Part shown: positions 1-8,400 of the stretch, in pieces | Layout of the letters: each line of letters begins with the position of its first letter | How positions within the stretch are numbered: position 1 is the stretch's first letter | Source of the DNA: Pseudomonadota bacterium | GTDB lineage: Bacteria; Bdellovibrionota_C; UBA2361; OMII01 | Reading direction: 5' to 3' | NCBI GenBank assembly: GCA_027486155.1 | Contig: JAIXPR010000109.1 | Span: 1 to 16,141, forward strand | DNA: 16,141 bases | Program-made: the position numbers and the translations under genes | The notes under the pieces: model-generated | The model's input: only the letters and a program-made list of their open reading frames with translations | What the model was told of the DNA's origin: nothing | Databases searched by the model: none

Positions 1-198
1 GTTGTGCTAGGAGGCAAGGTCGGCGTGGCGGATCACCTTAAGATTACGAGCGGCGTTCGCGTTGGCGGAGGCTCCTCAGTGCTCACCTCTCTCACAGAGC
101 CGGGTGATTACATAGGATACCCGGCCATAAAGGCTCCGGTGTGGCAGCGCGCCCAAGTTTCTATCCGTAACCTGGCGCGAGGAAAAAAAAGGAAGTAG
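1..198 (+). CDS. lpxD: LpxD C-terminal fragment (UDP-3-O-acylglucosamine N-acyltransferase), 5' truncated by window edge
   Basis: Only the last 65 codons are present; the frame is open from base 1 and ends in TAG at 196-198. The visible part shows the end of a left-handed beta-helix built of hexapeptide repeats (LGGKVGVADHLKITSGVRV, then GGGSSVL), followed by the GDYIGYPA turn and a short helical tail (VWQRAQVSIRNLARGKKRK). This order of GG-VGVA-HL-I, then a Y-GYPA turn, then a W-R helix is typical of LpxD, which adds the second 3-hydroxyacyl chain to UDP-GlcN in lipid A synthesis using acyl-ACP in the cytoplasm. LpxA and other hexapeptide acyltransferases are the alternatives, but the short helical C-terminus favours LpxD. 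The basic lysine-rich tail is a small local feature. The next gene starts 39 bases downstream on the same strand. Confidence 0.8.
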   Translation, partial: VVLGGKVGVADHLKITSGVRVGGGSSVLTSLTEPGDYIGYPAIKAPVWQRAQVSIRNLARGKKRK

Positions 199-237
199 CC
201 AGATACAACACAGCCTGCCTTAGAGAACCGCACGACT

Positions 238-1839
238 ATGAGAACGAGAAACCCTCCTACTATCGCCCCTCGTTTTCTCGGACTCTCGGCACTACTGGCG
301 GTCACCGCGATCACGCTCGGGTCGATTGGATGCCAGCCCCAAGAATCCACGCAGCAGAAGCCTGAGCCGGTCAAAACACACACGGTCCGGGTACTCTACC
401 CGTCCGAGACCCGTCTCCTCCTCGCCTCCGCCATCGAACGCTTCAACACCAAACATCTCCCGCTCGCGAACGGCTCCATCGCGCAACTAAGCGGAGCGAC
501 CTTCGATGAGTACACCGCGACGGCCCAGATCGGATCCCCCTCCCTCCCCGCATCGTTATGGCTCTCCCCCCTCTCGTCGCTCACCTCCGCGGCCCCACGC
601 GTCCTTGAAACCGACCCCGAGATCGGGTCGTGCCAGTCGATGATGTCGACCCGTCTCGGAGTTGCCGTGAGGCCGATCGACACCTTCACCCTTCCGCCCG
701 ATCGATCCTCGCTCTCTCTTACATCGGTGCTACAGACTCAACGATCCACCGCCACATCCACACCATCGGTGATCGTCGGCTCCCCTCGATTCTCCTCATC
801 CGGACTTCTTACCGCGCTGCTCGCTGCCGCTGATATCGCGAAAACTTCGCTGAGCCACCTCTCACCTGAAGCCATCTCTCCGCGAATCGCTGATATCGCG
901 AAGACGCAACAGAACGTGCGAAGCTACTTTACCTCCGATCAGGACGCGCTCACCTGGCTTGCGGCGCGAGAGGGAATGACCCCAATTCAGATCGTTACAA
1001 CTGAACAGGCCGCAAGGGTATTCGCATCGAACGGTAAAACGCCAAAACTTGAGTGGCTTCCTCTTGCAACACCCGATGCCGTTCTTGATTATCCGCTGTG
1101 CTCCGTAACAAGTAAAAATACGAGGGCCGAGGACAGCGAAACCACTAAGCTCGCTCGGAGCTTCATCTCAAGCGAGGAGTTTGCGTCTCTCGCATCCTCT
1201 TTCGGCTTCTCGCGCCCCGCACCGGCGATACCCGCTGCGAACGGATCACGCGGAGCGGCCACCCACGCCCTCCTCGTCGCGTGGCCTCAGATTCAAAGAC
1301 CCGCAAGCACGGTGTTCGTCATCGACACCTCGATTAAAACGAACCGCGCGGTAGTAGAGACCTTGCGCCGGGAGCTGAAACTCTTTGTAGACCGTCGCAC
1401 CGCGCCAACGGATCTGATCTCGATCGTGAGCGCCTCGTCCGACCAACAGGTATCACGCGAACCGACAGGCGATCCGGAACTCATTACGATCGCCCTCGAC
1501 CGCTTGACGACCGCGGGTGGCAACGCGATTCTTGACGGGATCGAAACCGCCTTCAACCTCTTCGGGGATAGCTCAGCCTCGGACTATCGGCGCTCTATTA
1601 TCGTTGTCACCTCGGGCAGCGACACCTCATCTCAAACCACCGTCGAACAGCTACGAAATCGAGCGTCGCAGATGGTTGGGCGAAGGAACATCGACCTCTT
1701 CGTGATAGGGTTAGGCGACGCAGAGGGAGCCTTTGGCCAACTCCCACACCTTACTCGCGAGGTCGGAGGAACCTTTATCCTTGCCGATCTCGCCTCCTTT
1801 CCGGCGAAATTTTATCCGATTGCGCGGCGGGTGCAGTGA
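238..1839 (+). CDS. Lipoprotein with solute-binding-like region and C-terminal von Willebrand A domain
   Basis: The 533-residue product starts with a basic N-terminus, a hydrophobic stretch (about residues 13-30) and a lipobox-like GSIGC with Cys32, so it is probably an exported lipoprotein; Ser at -3 is not ideal. Residues about 47-345 resemble an extracellular solute-binding fold: TVRVLYPSETRLLLASAIERF near the start, a substrate-cleft style LWLSP segment, then RLGVAVRP. Residues about 357-533 form a vWA domain: STVFVIDTS strand (363-365), GGNAILDGIETAFNLF, IIVVTSGSD, LFVIGLGDAEG. The metal site is degenerate: DTSIK instead of DxSxS, Asn in place of the usual Thr of GGT, and SGSD instead of SDGxD. 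Solute-binding plus vWA architectures are known in bacteria, with unclear ligands. The ATG at 238 has no clear Shine-Dalgarno sequence, but the signal sequence supports it. It may be co-transcribed with lpxD (39-base gap). The ligand is unknown. Confidence 0.75.
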   Translation: MRTRNPPTIAPRFLGLSALLAVTAITLGSIGCQPQESTQQKPEPVKTHTVRVLYPSETRLLLASAIERFNTKHLPLANGSIAQLSGATFDEYTATAQIGSPSLPASLWLSPLSSLTSAAPRVLETDPEIGSCQSMMSTRLGVAVRPIDTFTLPPDRSSLSLTSVLQTQRSTATSTPSVIVGSPRFSSSGLLTALLAAADIAKTSLSHLSPEAISPRIADIAKTQQNVRSYFTSDQDALTWLAAREGMTPIQIVTTEQAARVFASNGKTPKLEWLPLATPDAVLDYPLCSVTSKNTRAEDSETTKLARSFISSEEFASLASSFGFSRPAPAIPAANGSRGAATHALLVAWPQIQRPASTVFVIDTSIKTNRAVVETLRRELKLFVDRRTAPTDLISIVSASSDQQVSREPTGDPELITIALDRLTTAGGNAILDGIETAFNLFGDSSASDYRRSIIVVTSGSDTSSQTTVEQLRNRASQMVGRRNIDLFVIGLGDAEGAFGQLPHLTREVGGTFILADLASFPAKFYPIARRVQ

Positions 1840-1878
1840 GCTTAAGACACTCCTAAGATATGAGGGGATAGCCAATTC

Positions 1879-2625
1879 GTGACAACATCATCATCCTCGA
1901 CAAACCAAGAACGCCAATTGGCTATGGATCTTCACGGGAGAGCGATGATCGATCTCCTCGACGGAGAACGAAGCGCGGCGGTGCTCATGCATCGGGACGA
2001 CGGCTTTGTCCACCCTCCCATCGTCGCGGCTCGCTGGTTTTATGAGGATGGGTTTCCGATCCTCGATTCCAAGGCGTTAGGGCTTTGCCGAGGGCGGGTT
2101 CTCAACATCGGGGCCTCATCCGGTTCCCACTCCCTGTTCCTTGAGTCGCAGGGGCTTTACGTTGTCTCGGTCGACGCGTCGGCCGAGGCGGTAGAGGTGA
2201 TGCAACGGCGACATGTCCGCAATCCGGTAGTAGGCGACATCGCCTCAGTTCAGGGCCCCTTTGATACGATCCTGGTTCTCTGCGGAATAGGACTTACCGG
2301 AACGGTCGAGGGACTGAGGCTCTTCCTCGAACAAGCCAAGGCGCGGCTCTCACCGGAGGGGCTACTCATCACCGATTGCACCCATCCCCGCGCCGACACC
2401 AGTGATGCATCACAGCGATACTGTGATCGTCAGATCGCCGACGGGCGATACGAAGGAGAGAGGAGGGTTAGATTCGAGTACAAGGGCAAGTTCGGGCCAT
2501 GGTTCAACTGGCTCGCACTTGCTCCTGAGGTGCTGACCCAGCACGCGAATGAGGTTGGTTTTGACCTTGAGGTGATATACTCGGAGGTTGGCCGGAGCCT
2601 TGTAGTCTGCAGGAAGAATCGCTGA
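1879..2625 (+). CDS. Class I SAM-dependent methyltransferase
   Basis: The 248-residue protein carries a Rossmann-type SAM-binding domain. Motif I is RVLNIGASSGSHSLFLESQG (about residues 74-93), followed by the acidic ribose-binding position in VVSVDAS, motif II around VVGDIASVQGPFDTILVL, and a post-motif LSPEGLLITD strand. The N-terminal part (DLHGRAMIDLLDG, then a DDGFVHPP segment) matches a common bacterial family of uncharacterised methyltransferases, so the substrate cannot be named. The start chosen is GTG 1879, with GAGGGG at 1862-1867 as a distant Shine-Dalgarno; ATG 1924 just before MDLHGRAM is a credible alternative because homology seems to begin there. The gap to the upstream lipoprotein gene is 39 bases, so co-transcription is plausible. 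It converges on birA. Confidence 0.75.
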   Translation: MTTSSSSTNQERQLAMDLHGRAMIDLLDGERSAAVLMHRDDGFVHPPIVAARWFYEDGFPILDSKALGLCRGRVLNIGASSGSHSLFLESQGLYVVSVDASAEAVEVMQRRHVRNPVVGDIASVQGPFDTILVLCGIGLTGTVEGLRLFLEQAKARLSPEGLLITDCTHPRADTSDASQRYCDRQIADGRYEGERRVRFEYKGKFGPWFNWLALAPEVLTQHANEVGFDLEVIYSEVGRSLVVCRKNR

Positions 2626-2637
2626 CGCTGACGACTA

Positions 2638-2714
2638 CGTGCGACGTGAGCCGTGAGACGTGAACCGTGAACCGTCTACGGCTATCGGTTTACGTCATAC
2701 GGTAAACGTAATCG
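2638..2714. repeat. Degenerate 7-bp tandem repeat between convergent genes
   Basis: The clear core is CGTGAGC, CGTGAGA, CGTGAAC, CGTGAAC, CGTCTAC at 2645-2679 in strict 7-base phase. The same phase continues more loosely through GGCTATC, GGTTTAC, GTCATAC and GGTAAAC to about 2714. GTTTAC (2688-2693) and GTAAAC (2702-2707) form a 6-bp inverted repeat with an 8-base loop, too weak to call a terminator. The repeat fills most of the gap between the methyltransferase stop (2625) and the birA stop (2740), the only convergent junction in the window. Low-complexity CGTGARNCGTGARN filler of this sort occurs in intergenic regions of some proteobacterial genomes (recollection, not checked). Confidence 0.6.
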
Positions 2715-2739
2715 TCACCGTCAACGATTAACTATACCT

Positions 2740-3513
2740 TTAACGGCTCCTGAGCCCCCGCATTCCAAGCAGATGCCCAGAGTGATAAGCTTGCACAACG
2801 CCATCAATAGCGAGAAGCAACGAACCCCGCTCATCGATCCCCGCATAGATGCCCGCCACCTGCCGCTCTCCAAGGTCGAGTGTAATCTCGGTTTCTCCCT
2901 TAATGAAGCACGCCGCCTCTTCCCACCGACGTTGAAAACGTGGGAATCCATCGAAGGAAACGAAGAGCTCGTGAGCGAGGCGAAGTTGCTCGCTGGCCGC
3001 CGTAAGAGCGTCGGCCACAGAGATACGCTTTCCTGAAATGTCCTCGATCGACATGGCGTGCGCGACATCCTCTGGGGCGCGAGCGAGGTTAACGCCCACC
3101 CCGACAAGAATCACCCGCGTCGCGCCGAGATCCTGAACCTCTATGAGGATACCACCTATCTTGCGAAGGGAATCATCCCGAACGACGACGAGATCGTTCG
3201 GCCACTTAAGTTGCAGAGAAGCGCCGAATCGCTCGAAGGCGTCAACGAGTCCGAGCCCGACGACGAGGGAGTATCCACTCAAGGACGCGAGCGGTTGCGA
3301 GGTCTGAAAGAGAAAGGTCGCCATCATTGCGCCATGGGTCGAGCTCCACGTCCTTCCCTGTCTACCCCGCCCGGCGCTCTGCGAGAGTGCGCACACAACT
3401 CCCGCTCCATCTTTGAGAGCCGGAATGAGGTCGCGAGCGATATCCATCGTCGAGGCCACTTCATCGTGGATACGCGCGAAGGTGAATCCTGGGATCGAGA
3501 GTTCCTGCGTCAT
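2740..3513 (-). CDS. birA: Biotin--[acetyl-CoA-carboxylase] ligase (stand-alone, no DNA-binding domain)
   Basis: The 257-residue protein joins biotin to the acceptor lysine of biotin carboxyl carrier domains through biotinyl-AMP. Visible motifs are the biotin/ATP loop SAGRGRQGRTWSS (residues about 46-58), the catalytic KWPND (103-107), KIGGILIE (118-125), VGVGVNL (137-143) and a small SH3-like C-terminal domain (about 210-257, GERQVAGIYAGIDERGSLLL). Homology begins almost at residue 1, so the helix-turn-helix of bifunctional BirA repressors is absent and the protein should not regulate transcription itself. It is the last gene of the dnaE-perM-nadC-birA run; its ATG lies 6 bases after the nadC stop, and the stop TAG is part of its TAGGA ribosome-binding site. 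A nadC-birA pair is a common bacterial gene order. Confidence 0.93.
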   Translation of the reverse strand: MTQELSIPGFTFARIHDEVASTMDIARDLIPALKDGAGVVCALSQSAGRGRQGRTWSSTHGAMMATFLFQTSQPLASLSGYSLVVGLGLVDAFERFGASLQLKWPNDLVVVRDDSLRKIGGILIEVQDLGATRVILVGVGVNLARAPEDVAHAMSIEDISGKRISVADALTAASEQLRLAHELFVSFDGFPRFQRRWEEAACFIKGETEITLDLGERQVAGIYAGIDERGSLLLAIDGVVQAYHSGHLLGMRGLRSR

Positions 3514-3522
3514 GAGATCCTA
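3511..3522 (-). promoter_or_regulatory. nadC stop / birA Shine-Dalgarno overlap
   Basis: Read on the minus strand the junction is TAGGATCTCATG. The nadC stop TAG supplies the first bases of the AGGA ribosome-binding site, five bases before the birA ATG. This fixes the birA start and predicts termination-reinitiation coupling of the two genes. Confidence 0.7.
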
Positions 3523-4359
3523 GATGATGCGCATGGAGATATCGACGTTCGGCGCTTGCGTAGTGAGCGCACCAACCGATGCGGCATCAACCCCCGCCGC
3601 GTGGATCGTGGCGAGACGATCCTTCGATACACCACCCGAAACCTCGATCATTGGTGGTTGAGGAACCGCTTTCACGATAGCGACAGCCTCTTTGAGAATG
3701 TCATCACTGAAATTGTCCAACATAACGATCGTTGGATTGAAGGTCAGTGCTATCTGGAGCTCATCAAGGTTTCGCACCTCGACCTCCCACGGCATGTAGA
3801 GGGGCTTCTTCGCCACCACATCGGCAAGCGCTCCTCTAATGCCTTGCGGGTGCGCATCGATATGGTTGTTTTTGACCAGCACCATATCCCCAAGGGAGAA
3901 ACGGTGATTCGACGCGCCGCCGATCTTGGTGGCGTACTTATCAAGGAGGCGCCACCCCGGCATCGTCTTTCGGGTATCGAGTATCTTAAGACCCTTTTGA
4001 GTCTCACAGAAGTTTCGTGTGTAGGTGGCGACGCCGCACAGACGCTGCAAGAAGTTCAGGATCGTCCGCTCAGCCGAGAGGAGTTCACGAGTGCTCCCGG
4101 CTAGCTCAACGAGAATATCTCCATCGTTTGCGATTACGCCATCGGTCACCTTGGTATTCACGGTAAGTGTCCATTGCCCAGCTTTGGCGATCTCTGAGAC
4201 GATACCGACACCGCACACGACCAACGTTTCGCGAGCTATCACCTTAGCCTTCGAGGTATGACTCTCGGGAACGGTAAGGGAAGCGGTAATGTCGCCGAGC
4301 GCGAGATCCTCCTCAATCGCTAGATCAATGAGCTTCCGAACAAGGGGTGAATCAAACAT
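3520..4359 (-). CDS. nadC: Nicotinate-nucleotide pyrophosphorylase (quinolinate phosphoribosyltransferase, decarboxylating)
   Basis: This 279-residue enzyme converts quinolinate and PRPP to nicotinate mononucleotide, CO2 and PPi in de novo NAD synthesis. Family signatures run in order: EEDLALGDITASL near residue 20, LLSAERTILNFLQRLCGVAT, LDTRKTMPGWR, DKYATKIGGASNHR, VLVKNNHI, WEVEVRNLDEL, IVMLDNF, IEVSGGV and GVDAASVGALTTQAP. The length is normal for the family. The same frame stays open upstream to 4770, but that part lies wholly within the preceding membrane-protein gene in another frame and is not NadC-like. ATG 4359 fits because it directly precedes MFDSPLVRKLIDLAIEEDLA and has an AGGAG site five bases upstream. 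No nadA or nadB is visible here, so the rest of the pathway must be elsewhere. Confidence 0.95.
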   Translation of the reverse strand: MFDSPLVRKLIDLAIEEDLALGDITASLTVPESHTSKAKVIARETLVVCGVGIVSEIAKAGQWTLTVNTKVTDGVIANDGDILVELAGSTRELLSAERTILNFLQRLCGVATYTRNFCETQKGLKILDTRKTMPGWRLLDKYATKIGGASNHRFSLGDMVLVKNNHIDAHPQGIRGALADVVAKKPLYMPWEVEVRNLDELQIALTFNPTIVMLDNFSDDILKEAVAIVKAVPQPPMIEVSGGVSKDRLATIHAAGVDAASVGALTTQAPNVDISMRII

Positions 4360-4370
4360 ACGAACTCCTA
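4357..4370 (-). promoter_or_regulatory. perM-like stop / nadC Shine-Dalgarno overlap
   Basis: On the minus strand the junction is TAGGAGTTCGTATG. The TAG stop of the membrane-protein gene begins the TAGGAG ribosome-binding site, five bases before the nadC ATG. It decides the nadC start against the longer open frame and suggests translational coupling. Confidence 0.75.
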
Positions 4371-5450
4371 ACGAGCGATCACCCATTGATAAGACGATCG
4401 AGCGAGCACACGCAACGTCGCTGCCGCGGGAACCGCTAAAAAGATACCAAGCAACCCGAAGAGCTGCCCGCCGGCGAAGAGCGCGAGGATAATGACAAGC
4501 GGAGAGAGCCCAACTGATTCGCCCATGATCCGAGGCGTAATGAAGGTACCCTCGAGCGCCTGAACGATAGCGTAGACCGCCCACACCCAGAGGAGGTGAA
4601 CGAGGTCGCCAAAGGTAACGAGGGCCATAAGAGAGCTCAGGATTATTCCAACGAGGAAACCGACATACGGGATGATGTTCCCGAATCCCGAGATAGCAGC
4701 GAGAAGAAGCCAAAGATCGACGCCGACGAGACCGAGACCGATCGCGTAGAGCACAAAGAGGATAGTGCACACGATCGCCTGACCGCGCACAAACGCGGAG
4801 ACATAGGTGTCGATCTCCCGAAAGACCGCCACGAACTTAGACCGTCGGGCAAGTGGCACGAGTCCGACCACACAGGAATGAATCTTCGGGAGATCCATCG
4901 CGAGGTAGTACACGATGAAGGGAAGGAGCGCGATGTTTACCAGCGCAAGGGCTTTATTGTATCCCTGCAGAAGGGTCGTCCCGATGGTGGCGAACACCCT
5001 CTTTACCGCGTCACCGTTGACCTCGGAGAGCATCTGCGGGAGTCGAGCCACCGTATCAGCGAGGTCCTGTTCTTCGTCGGTTGGAAGGGGCAGCGCGGCG
5101 ATTATCTTATCCCAGTATGGCCCCAGCCGTTCGCGTCCGACTTGGATGTACTGACTCAGATTCGCGGTGAGCTTGTGGAACTCATCAATGATCGTCGGCA
5201 CGGCCGTAACGCCGATAAGCACGAGAAGTCCGACCACAACGGCGCATACGAGCGTAAAACCAAGACCACGAGCGAGTCCCTTAGCTTCGAGCTTCGATAG
5301 GATCGGATCAATCGCGTATGCGATGAAGTAGCCGATAACCAAGAGCACCACGAGCTCTCTCAGCTGCGCCGCGAGCCAGATAAGTCCAATGACGGTGACT
5401 GAGGTCAGAACCCAAAGGGGTGGCAGGAATGACTCTTTAGGCCGCGACAT
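4368..5450 (-). CDS. AI-2E family (PerM/UPF0118-type) inner-membrane transporter
   Basis: The 360-residue protein has the family's membrane layout: two close N-terminal helices (LWVLTSVTVIGLIWLAAQL and LVVLLVIGYFIAYAI), a third helix (FTLVCAVVVGLLVLIGV), a soluble amphipathic loop of roughly 80-100 residues (FHKLTANLSQYIQVGRERLG onwards), and four to five C-terminal helices. The signature stretch GNIIPYVGFLVGII is followed by EGTFITPRIMGESVGLSPL, the conserved PRIMG-LSPL motif. The family includes TqsA (proposed autoinducer-2 exporter), PerM and a few sodium or proton antiporters, so the substrate cannot be told from sequence. It starts 7 bases after the dnaE stop with an overlapping GAGGA site, placing a membrane protein between replication and NAD genes in one operon, probably for expression rather than shared function. 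Confidence 0.88.
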   Translation of the reverse strand: MSRPKESFLPPLWVLTSVTVIGLIWLAAQLRELVVLLVIGYFIAYAIDPILSKLEAKGLARGLGFTLVCAVVVGLLVLIGVTAVPTIIDEFHKLTANLSQYIQVGRERLGPYWDKIIAALPLPTDEEQDLADTVARLPQMLSEVNGDAVKRVFATIGTTLLQGYNKALALVNIALLPFIVYYLAMDLPKIHSCVVGLVPLARRSKFVAVFREIDTYVSAFVRGQAIVCTILFVLYAIGLGLVGVDLWLLLAAISGFGNIIPYVGFLVGIILSSLMALVTFGDLVHLLWVWAVYAIVQALEGTFITPRIMGESVGLSPLVIILALFAGGQLFGLLGIFLAVPAAATLRVLARSSYQWVIAR

Positions 5451-5460
5451 CGGTTCCTCA
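5448..5460 (-). promoter_or_regulatory. dnaE stop / perM-like Shine-Dalgarno overlap
   Basis: On the minus strand the junction is TGAGGAACCGATG: the dnaE stop TGA runs into GAGGA, five bases before the ATG of the membrane-protein gene. It is the first of three consecutive stop/ribosome-binding-site fusions in this operon. Confidence 0.75.
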
Positions 5461-8400
5461 CATAAAGGTTAGTACAGGCCGGCCAAACAGCTGCTCAACC
5501 TCTTCACAGAGAGCCTCAGATGGACCAACGCACACAGGACTATTCGCCGAGTCACGTAGCACGATCGAGACCTCACCATCATCGAGCTGCAATCGAACCT
5601 TCACCGGACATGAACCGGTATACTTGCGGAAGATCGTCTGCACCGCCGGCATGCGCTGCTCGATATCATCGTTGGCGGTCAACATCAGGAACCCCTGGGT
5701 AGCGCTTCGGTCCCGCAACTGAATCAGAGACTCCATCTTATCGATCACTAACACGCACCGCTCCTCGGTCACATCCGCGCGCCCCGATACCATGACCGGC
5801 TCGTCAGGCACGATTAGGTGTTGAATCTTGCGGTAAGTATCGGGCCACACGAGCGAATCGATAGTGCCGAGCCAATCTTCGAGCGCGAAGCTCGCGTAAC
5901 GGTCCCCCTTCTTGGTATTCTTGAGTTTCAGAGCGGTGATAACTCCGCCGACACGAACCTCCTTCGCCTTCTTGACCTTGACGTCCGCGGTGGAGAGGGC
6001 GCCGAGCCGTTTCAGGTCCCACTTAAACTTCTCAAGGGGGTGTCCAGAGATATAAAATCCGAGGGCCTCACGTTCAAAGGAGAGCTTCTGATTTACCGGC
6101 CACTCAGGGATCGTTACCGCGCGACGGGCGACAATTGGCTTCGGGGTGGCCGTTCCAAAGAGATTCATCTGATTCGGATCGACGTCTTTGCGAGAGCCGT
6201 AGACCTTGAGCAGCTCCTCAAGACGCTCGCTCATCTCACGACGGCTTACCTTCGAGAAGTCAAAGCCACCGCTCTTGATCATGTTCTCAAATACGCGTTT
6301 GTTGACGCTGTTGAGTTCAACACGCGAGATAAGGTCCTCGAGGTCTTTGAACGGCCCGTCCTCGCGGGCGCGCGTGATCGCCTCTACCGCCTTCTGTCCG
6401 GTTCCCTTCACCGCCTCCAGTCCGAAAAGGATCTTGCCCTGTCGCACCGTGAAGCTCGCGGAGCTCTCGTTCATGTTCGGAGGGAGAACCGCGATCCCCT
6501 GCTTTCGACACTCGTTGAAGTTCTTGAAGGTCTTATCGGTGTCCTCCATGTCGTGCGTCATCAACGCGGCCATGAATTCAACCCCGTAGTGCGCCTTGAG
6601 GTACGCGGTCTGGAACGATACGAGCGCGTAGGCCGCCGTGTGGCTTCGGTTAAATCCGTACCGCGCGAAGGTCTCCATCTGCTGGAAGATCTCATCGGCT
6701 AACTTCTGCGCGATCCCCTTCTCCACTGAGCCGCTCACGAAGCGGGTCTTCTGCTTCGCCATCTCCTCTGGGTTCTTTTTGCCCATCGCTTTTCGGAGAA
6801 GATCGGCCTCTCCAAGGCTGTATCCGGAGAGCGCCCGAGCAAGTTGCATGATCTGCTCTTGGTAGAGAATGACGCCGTAGGTATCCATGAGGATATCTTT
6901 CATGAGCGGATGGAGGTACGAGATCGGCTCACGTCCGTGCTTACGTTCGATGTAGTGATCCACCATGCCCGCGTCGAGTGGGCCTGGACGGTAGAGCGCT
7001 AGGATAGCGACGATATCGTCGAAGCAGCTCGGCTTGAGGCGAACCACCATCTCGGTAATGCCACTCGACTCAAGCTGGAACACTCCCGTTGTGTTTCCAC
7101 CACACAGCAACGTGTAGGTCTTTGGGTCGTTGAGTGGCAAACCGTTCAGATCGATGTCGACCCCACGACTCTCCTTGATGATCTGGCACGCGGTGTGGAG
7201 CACCGTAAGGGTTTTAAGACCGAGGAAGTCGAACTTCACGAGACCGACCTTCTCAACGTAGGTCATCGAGTACTGCGTAACGTCGTTGCCGTCCTTATCC
7301 ACCATCATCGGGAGGAGTTCATCGAGGGGTCGGTCTCCGATCACCACACCGGCGGCGTGTGTTGAGGTATGACGGGTAAGCCCTTCAAGCTTCTGCGCCA
7401 GTTCAATGAGCTCACGCCCCTCACCCGCCGCGTACTCAGCGAGCTTCGGCTCCATCTTGAGGGCCTCAGAGATCGGATAATCGAATCCTTGTCGTGGGGC
7501 TGGCACGAGCTGCGCGATACGATCGGTTTCGGCGTAGCTCATCCCGAGCGCGCGACCGACGTCTTTGATGGCGGCTTTCGCTTTCAGCGTTCCGAAGGTC
7601 GCGATCTGTGAAACCTTCTCCTTGCCGTACTTCTCGATCACATACTTGATCACATGCTCTCGACCGTGGATACAGAAGTCCACGTCGATATCAGGCATGC
7701 TGATACGTTCAGGATTAAGGAATCGCTCGAAGAACAATTTGTTGGAAATCGGATCTACTTCGGTGATTCGCATCGTGTACGCGACGAGAGATCCCGCCAC
7801 CGAACCACGACCTGGACCTACCGGGATGCCGTGATCCTTCGCCCATACGATGAAGTCCGCCACCACAAGGAAGTACCCAGCGAACCCCATCTTGCCGATC
7901 AGCGAGATCTCCTCCTCTAATCGGTCGATGTACTGCTGCTTCATCGCTGGCCCCCAGCCGGGCAAGGCGGCGAGCGCGTCCTCACGACTTTGCAGTCCGT
8001 CGCGGGCCATCTCAGCCATAATATCGATGAGTGGCCGCTCATCGGCGCACTCATACTTCGGCATGTAGTAGGTCTTCGACTCAAGGGAGAGGTCACACTG
8101 CGACGCGATCAGCGCCGAGTTGCGAATAGCTTCAGTGCACCGATCGTTGTTCTCAAACTCCTTAATCATCTCCTGCTCGGTCTTCAGATGAAGGGTAAAC
8201 CCTTCGTGACGGAGACGATCAGGGTCGAGTACGGTCTTGCCGGTGGAGATGCACATCAGCACCTCCTGAGCGAAGTGATCATCCTTGTTCAAATAGTGAC
8301 AATCAGTGGTGGCGACGAGCGGCACACCGACACTCTGCGCGAGATCCATGATAGCGGAGTTATGCTTACGCTGGTCATCGATCGGATGGGGCTGGAGTTC

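Noticed and set aside
1831..1859. TAAGAT at 1854-1859 as a -10 for the methyltransferase gene
   Set aside because: The expected -35 position (GTGCAG) does not match TTGACA, so no promoter is claimed.
3058..4104. Plus-strand open frame of 348 codons opposite birA and nadC
   Set aside because: It lies antisense to two strongly supported genes and its protein, rich in Arg and Glu, resembles no family; such shadows are common at this base composition.
4360..4770. N-terminal extension of the nadC frame
   Set aside because: It overlaps the perM-like gene entirely in another frame, is not NadC-like, and ATG 4359 has a well-placed AGGAG site.
5818..6702. Plus-strand open frame of 294 codons opposite dnaE
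   Set aside because: It is the mirror of conserved DnaE codons and shows no domain or start signal of its own.
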